The translations under genes were made by a program, and so were the position numbers. Positions 58,541-64,000 of a DNA stretch of 64,000 nt are shown piece by piece (the stretch's first letter is position 1; each line of letters begins with the position of its first letter). The stretch spans positions 56,387,288 to 56,451,287 of the forward strand of contig CM065296.1 of NCBI GenBank assembly GCA_032871835.1, given 5' to 3'. Origin of the DNA: Dipteronia dyeriana (taxonomy: Eukaryota; Streptophyta; Magnoliopsida; Sapindales; Sapindaceae). The notes below the pieces were generated by a model that was not told the DNA's origin, searched no databases, and was given only the letters and a program-made list of their open reading frames with translations.

Positions 58541-60264
58541 TTGGTTGAAGATGTTTCCAGGAAAGTTGAAGTCAAAATGGTTCTGTCCATATCAAATCAA
58601 TGAAGTTTCCCCTATGGAGCGGTAGAGTGAGAAGATTTAGGGATTGAGGATAGTTTTAAGGTCAACGAGAATAGAGTTGAGATGTACTTGAAAGGGATTG
58701 AAAATGCAAGAGTGCTAGAACAAATCGAGCTTACGGAGCAGAGGAGTTCCAATGCAATGCTTGGTGGTAGGCAAACCACCTAGGTCCACTTTGCCTTTGT
58801 ATATAGTAGTTAATTATTTAATTTTTTATTTAAGTTGTTTAGTTTAGGAGTGTGTTTCCTTTGTGATTAGTGAATAGGGTGTCTTGCATTTTGTGTAGTG
58901 GAGGATTATTAAGATTGTATATATATATGATAGTAAAAGTTTTGTTGTTTATAAAACCAAACCTTCGAACTCATACCCATGTTCTTTATTGTTTAAAACA
59001 TTGAGGGCAATGTTGAGTTTAGGTTTGCTGGTGCGGGCAAAGTGTTACAATTTGAGCCTTTTATGAACAAATATAATTTGTTTGAATGTGATGTTTGTGT
59101 TGTTGAGAAGTATCGTGACTAGTTTTTGAGTTTTGGAAAACGTTGTATCAATGTATGATTGATCACACAAATCGAGTTAGTCCCTTTTCTCTTCCTGACT
59201 TAGTGAAAGAGATTTTGTACGAAATTGTTAGGATCAATAGTGTTTTTAAATGTTCTATGCTTATGTTTATCTCTTTAAGCATGATACATATTGAATGCCA
59301 TTGAACATGCATGTGGACTGCTTACTAAAATTTGTATTCCCATGATAGATGAATTTTTGAATATGATTTTAGACAGTATGTGCTCTTAATTTCCAAATCA
59401 ACCTAAACCCATAGCCCCAAAAGGATTTCAAGGTAAAAACACTAGAAATAAACACAATCCTACCTCAGAAAACATGAGGAATATCGTGTACTTAGGCATA
59501 CTACAAATTGTGCAAAGAAAGGTATTCTCAAAAGGAGAAATGAATTAAGTGTTGGAAGATTCAACACTTGAGTCCTTGTTCATTCATCTATATATGTCAC
59601 TCAAAATACAAGTGACAACTTAGCACAAGAATATGGTAGTGAAGCCCAAACACTAAAAGAAAATTAAAATGTGTTGAGTCGGGATAGGAATCCAGAAAAA
59701 TTGCTAAATTGTCATAATATAAAATTTGTGGGCAATGATCCTCAATATGCACCAAACTCCCATCACCGGTTGAAATCAAGAGGAGTCCTAATTGATCTTT
59801 TGGATGTCTAACTTGGGAATACTCATCGATGCATGTTCTTTCCATGTTTTTGGTTTTTCAAGTCTTTCAAGAGATCCAATTTTTAGACATGTGCTTCCAG
59901 GTAAAACATATATCTTATGCTAAAACATTCTTATATATTCAATTTCTCATATTTTGATAAAGAGTGAACATAAGAATCTGAGAGAAAAATCGACTGAAAT
60001 CCAATAAGGATTAGAGTCAAGGCGAGTTGTATCCATGCATTCAAGTTCAAAGTCTTTGAAACTTTGAAAATAGAGTGTGAGATTCAATTGTGTGCTATTT
60101 CTTACTGAATGACATTTTGTTATTTCCTACTCAGTATCTTTCACTTTATCTCTTCATTCACATGTATCACAATGAAAATCTTTTGATACATTGGCTTCTG
60201 TAACATTTTAGGAGTTATCTTTGTTAGTTTATTTTTAGTAGCTTCGCTCGAGGGTGAGTAAAGA
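58541..60264 (+). other. GypC C-terminal scrap and long 3' untranslated region
   Basis: The first ~80 bp still reads LKMFPGKLKSKWFCPYQI-like text. Then ~1.6 kb has no frame. ACATTGAGGGCAATGTTGAG (about 58991) and the GCTCGAGGGTGAGTAAAG word (60246) are the two signature words of Athila-type 3' regions. No envelope-like gene was found. Confidence 0.75.
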
Positions 60265-60281
60265 TTAGGTTTGGGGTTTTT
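60265..60281 (+). promoter_or_regulatory. GypC polypurine tract
   Basis: TTAGGTTTGGGGTTTT abuts the 3' LTR; it is a mutated form of the AAGTTTGGGGGTGT tract of this lineage. Confidence 0.7.
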
Positions 60282-61050
60282 TGATTGCTCTAAGGTTGTA
60301 TATATTTTAAGTGTCTAATTCATCCCTTTTGTGTTCATTTATCAGTCATTTGTGTTTTATAATCATCTTTTTGAGTTCTTTGCAGGTATTTTGTTATTTA
60401 GGTGCAATTGAGGACTTGATGAAAAATATGGAAGAAAATAAAGTAAAAAGCTGTGTGTATGAAGAAATCTGCGAGTTCTACCTCGCAGAGTAAAGTTGTA
60501 AGCACTTAGCGGAGCAAATCTATGAGTCATTATTGTGAGTTACGCCATATAAAATAAGGCGGCAGAACAAAGGCAGAGAGCATTGCGAGAAGCAACTGCA
60601 AGTTATATCTCGCAGAAAGAAGTAGCAGCCAAACAGATATTTTTTTTGCTAGTCCTTACTCCGAGTTCTATCTAGCAGTTTAGTTCCAAAAAAGTATGTG
60701 AGAGAATACCATGAGTTCTTACTCACATAAGCAAGCTAGATGAACAACCCTAGAAGTCAATACGAATAGAGACTATGGCATCGATGTTGAAGAGTGAAGT
60801 CGCAGAACAATCACAAATGAAGATTTTCAAGTTAAAACCAACAGAATGTAGTTGCAAATCTTATGCCGACTCAACTGCGAAATGAATCTATGAGGTCCAA
60901 GTCGCATATCATTATCACAGATCCTATTCCATGTCACCTTGCAAGTGGATTTCAACCAAATCTTTTAACTATATAAATACATTTTTCTTTCCAAAAAAGT
61001 GTGTGTTGTGTTGTAGTCTTATGCTTAAGTGTTAAAGTTAGTAACATCTT
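60282..61050 (+). repeat. GypC 3' LTR, truncated (~769 bp)
   Basis: Colinear with 47959-48767 and stops after GTTAGTAACATCTT. About half of the LTR is missing, so no right target duplication can be read. Confidence 0.88.
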
Positions 61051-61054
61051 AGGG

Positions 61055-61700
61055 TTTAATATATACATGAAAACCCAACAAAAAATTGGCATGAATTTGT
61101 GGTTCATAGTCAAGTTAGGGTTTAAGCATGTGATAGAGAATGATTTGAGAAGAGGAGATGAAATTTACCATTTAACACAAGTTAAAAACAAGATTGATAA
61201 AGAGAAACATACCTATTGGTCTTTAATTTGAAACGTGAAAAACAAGTTTACTTTCTAGGGAGAGAGGTAGAAGAGAGAGATTTTAGTTTAAGTTGTGGTG
61301 GGGCTAACTTGAAAGTGATATTTGTATTTAAATACATGTCTCGATACATGGGTATAGCATGGGTAGGAACCCGTGCATGATCCATGTAGTCCCCTGATCT
61401 TTGCTTCTTCATTCCCAGTACATGGGTATAGTGTTGGTGTGTACCAGTGCACCACATGCTTTTCTATCCATTTTGCGTCTTTTAGTGCCCTGAATTGCTT
61501 GGAACTGAGTGCCCAACCTGCATAAAATAATTACACCAATTAACTATTCTTGCATTATTCAACAAATAACACACTTATAAACTTAAAATCTTAAAATGCA
61601 ATTTCAACAATGAAACCGCAAAAAGAATTCACGATAGGTTTACCATTACACAAATAAGCAAATGATATCAATTTCAAAACAAGACAGTTTAAAGATATAT
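61055..61700 (-). repeat. LTR-like fragment of another gypsy element (minus strand)
   Basis: On the minus strand TTTTATGCAGGTTGGGCACT and the AGGGCACTAAAAGACGC text resemble the U3 start of Athila-like LTRs. 61310-61460 has CCCATGTACTGGGAATGAAG and GCACGGGTTCCTACCC words related to the units at 18885-19060. Ends are not defined. Confidence 0.5.
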
Positions 61701-61751
61701 GAGAAAACAAATTGTGAAATCCAACTCCTACTAGAAACTTTATCAACTCAA

Positions 61752-62600
61752 TTAAAGCAAGGTAGGACAATGGTCAACCGAAGATGATTTGACTGGTTGA
61801 GGAGGTCCCTTTTTCTTTGTCAAACAAATGGGTGCCATAGACTCATCTAATTTTACCTTCCCCTTTGTCCTTTCTCTACCTAACAAGGCTTTTCTAACCG
61901 AAATTTTCTTAACTTTTGGTGGGTTCTTTCTAAACTTATTTCTATTCTTTTTGAACTCTTGAAAATTAAAACATGGGGCTTGCACATGCCCTTTTCTAGA
62001 ACAAAGCAACAAGTAGGACAAGTTTAAGGAAAACTCCCTTTTTGTTTGAAGCTTTGAGGTCCCCTTGAATGTTGTACTTGGAATGACTTGATTTCCTTCT
62101 CTACTTTGTCTCCACACTCATTTACTCTTGCAATTTTCAAGGTCCCCACTTTCTTCTTAAGCACTTCCTTCATTTCTTGTAAAGCACTTGACATTTTTTT
62201 TCTATCTCCATTAATAGTCTCCTAGTTTTTCTTACATATTCTACTTCAAACTCCTCTGAAAGTTTGGCAAGCTCAACTAGGTCTTTTGATATCCCCTTCT
62301 TCTCACCCTTAATTTTCACAATCTTCTTCTCAATCTTTTTGTTGGGGTTAGAGAGTTCTTACACTTTCTTCTCCAAAGGCTCATTTTCCTCCTTAAGAAG
62401 TTCAATTTCTTGATGAAGCTTTTTGTTCCTCTCTTCTAACTCATTCTCTTTTTCATACTCAAATTCCTTAGTTATCTCGTTAAGCATTTCTTCACCAAAA
62501 AATTAATCTTCTATTCTTGAAGCTTCTTTTTCTTTAATACCATCAAGATGGCCTTATTCCATTTCATATGCTAATTCAAATGCTTTGACAAGCTCGCCAA
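61752..62600 (-). pseudogene. Coiled-coil and CCHC-like knuckle downstream of a gypsy protease
   Basis: After the protease the minus strand encodes KEFEYEKENELEERNKKLHQ and IELLKEENEPLEKKV with further heptad-like text (about 62200-62480). A 121-codon frame (62117-61752) then holds LLCSRKGHVQAPCFN (61971-62012): the second Cys, His and last Cys of a CX2CX4HX4C knuckle, the first Cys being Leu. A Lys/Arg-rich tail ends at a stop. Several stops interrupt. The order is the same as in GypC. Confidence 0.55.
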
Positions 62601-63114
62601 CCTTGCATTTCCTCTTTTGACCTTTAGGCTTCTCAATTACAAAACATCCTCCTTCAATCACCTATTAATTAGGTCCATCCACATAGAATTCTACTCTACT
62701 ATTACCACACCTAAAGGATAAGTGCCTTGAAACCACATTAACAACCATTCCTGATGTAGCCAAGAATAACCTACCTAAAAGCAACTTCCAATCACGATCA
62801 TTGATTCCTTCTTCTTTAATTTTCAAAATCACAAAGTCGACCGGTGCCTTGAGCCCATGCACATCCAATTACACATTTTCAATTATACTAACTGGGCTTG
62901 AGAAGAATTGTTAGGAAACTTCAAGATAATAGAGGTAGGCTTAATAGAATCAATCTTTAACTGCCTTAAAACTCGGAGAGGCATCTTGTTGATGCTAACC
63001 TCAATATCGAGCACTGCCTCTATGATATCAGAATCTCCTATGCTTAACAAAATAATGAAAATTCTAGAGTGTTCCAACTTTGTTGGGATAGTCTCCCTTA
63101 TCAACTGCACTTTA
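62601..63114 (-). pseudogene. Gypsy aspartic protease remnant, cut by CopA
   Basis: PTKLEHSRIFIILLSIG leads to AVLDIEVSINKMP (active site DIEVS where the family has DLGAS; Asp kept, Gly lost), then RQLKIDSIKPTSIIL. After a stop, GLKAPVDFVILKIKEEGI and KLLLGRLFLATSGMVVNV (62780-62725) give the C-terminal half. The rest of the element lies to the right behind the CopA LTR. Confidence 0.85.
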
Positions 63115-64000
63115 TGTAGGGAAAATAAAACACACGCAGAGGAAGTGTGAGAAAACTTTATAAAAATTATAAATTTAGGGTTTGCGTATAAATAAAAAAA
63201 ATTCTCTTTGACTAACAAGAACCTTAACCCTAGATTAATTGATGTATATAAAAAGTGTTGTACCTTTTTCTCATGACGATTGAACAAGCGCCGAATTGAA
63301 TCCGTAAGATCTTCCAATCCAATCACGAACGTGAATCACCTAAGAGTGTGGGCTCCATTTCTTTAAATTGTATACCTGATGATGGAAACAAACAAAATCT
63401 TCTTCTTTGTTAGTCATAATAATCCTCTAAGAGAAAAATGAAGAACGTCTAGTCACTTTTGAATTATCAATCAATTTGATTGAAACTCGCGTGAACCTTG
63501 ATTCGATGTTGTACACAAAACCCTTTTGATGCAAAGGATACTAGTGTACTATCGAAAACAAAAACGTTCCTTTTTTTTTCTATGCTTGGCTGAATTCTTC
63601 ACACAATGAGTTGGAAGAAGTTTTTTTTTTATAACAATAAAAAACAAAAATTCTCACACCAAAAATTCATAGCTTGGTCGAAATTTATAGGTAGTATATA
63701 TAGGAGGCCAAATCCTTTCCTAAGAGGGATTTACTTGGTGGACAAGAATCATTTCCTTAGGTGGATTTACTTAGTGACCAAGAATCCTTTTCGAAAAAGA
63801 ATTTTTCCCTGCACCAAGACTCCTAATCCAACTCATTAGTGTATTTGTGACCATATTAAAGACTTCCTAATTTGACTAGATAAATAATTCCTTTTATTTA
63901 TCTACTTATCAAATATAGTCTTCAATATTAATTATACTACCAACAATAGTATAATATTGGGAGACCTTCTCCAAATAGAAACAATATTTTGATTTTTAAT
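63115..64000 (-). mobile_element. CopA copy 6, LTR running off the right edge
   Basis: On the minus strand the LTR ends ...TTTTCCCTACA at 63115. The visible 886 bp are colinear with the 3' third of other CopA LTRs. It interrupts the protease reading, with TTTA or similar as the left flank. The rest, and whether it is solo, cannot be seen. Confidence 0.92.

Larger units (their letters stand above)
47959..61050 (+). mobile_element. GypC, Athila-like Ty3/gypsy element, split by a CopA solo LTR
   Basis: 5' LTR 47959-49482, Asp-tRNA-type primer site, gag with zinc knuckle, protease, coiled-coil/second knuckle, a non-coding island (52260-53330), RT (53540-53800 and 56172-56870), RNase H, integrase, long 3' UTR, polypurine tract, 3' LTR from 60282 truncated at about 61050. 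The two LTRs align from the first base. No env-like ORF is apparent. Numerous stops show it is dead. Confidence 0.9.

Noticed and set aside
58541..60264. Envelope-like gene expected in some Athila elements
   Set aside because: No frame above about 80 codons and no membrane-protein text on the plus strand; the 82-codon minus-strand frame at 59597-59845 is not supported.

Overview
This is nuclear DNA from a flowering plant with a large, AT-rich, repeat-dominated genome. Almost the whole window is nested, decayed LTR retrotransposons; species cannot be told from the sequence. The evidence is plant-type Ty1/copia polyproteins with initiator-Met-tRNA primer sites, Athila-like and Tat-like Ty3/gypsy polyproteins, a plant LINE remnant, and no compact intact gene. 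The only non-transposon gene candidate is at the left edge: a minus-strand exon (1-109) behind a good splice acceptor, a ~1 kb intron filled by a ~20-bp minisatellite, and a non-coding first exon (about 1112-1265).

Families (names are mine). CopA is a Ty1/copia family with very long LTRs (2.2-2.4 kb). It has six copies here: solo LTRs at 5002-7433 (-) and 53801-56166 (+), a truncated copy at 12860-15391 (+), an almost complete element with a gutted interior at 21568-27767 (+), a 5'-LTR fragment at 43741-46158 (-), and an LTR running off the right edge from 63115 (-). CopB is a second Ty1/copia family (LTRs 1.85-2.04 kb), with elements at 8274-~17985 (-) and 29430-38001 (-, exact TATAC target duplication) and an LTR scrap at 46159-46546. 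GypD (about 19630-42177, +) is a Tat-like gypsy element with a second, archaeal-type RNase H. It is split by CopA in gag and by CopB between protease and reverse transcriptase. GypC (47959-~61050, +) is an Athila-like gypsy element split by a CopA solo LTR in RT.

Layout: 1-2500 edge gene and LINE scrap; 2500-8273 unidentified repeats around a CopA solo LTR and a 124-bp triplication; 8274-17985 CopB with CopA inside; 17986-19629 LTR-like debris; 19630-42177 GypD with its two guests; 42178-43740 the 3' end of another gypsy element on the minus strand (LTR with three 99-bp hairpin repeats); 43741-46546 CopA and CopB LTR pieces; 46570-47843 a decayed 'putative plant transposon protein' ORF; 47959-61050 GypC; 61055-63114 minus-strand gypsy LTR-like and protease remnants; 63115-end CopA.

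No element looks autonomous: every polyprotein has stops, frameshifts or deletions, and several catalytic residues are changed. The nesting gives an order of events: gypsy elements and CopB are older hosts, and CopA landed inside at least four of them. The least ordinary observations are a protease / coiled-coil / zinc-knuckle order seen in two separate gypsy elements, paired base changes in the stem of a tandem hairpin array, complementary deletions in the two CopB copies, G-rich CopA target sites, and TA-repeat growth at LTR TATA positions.
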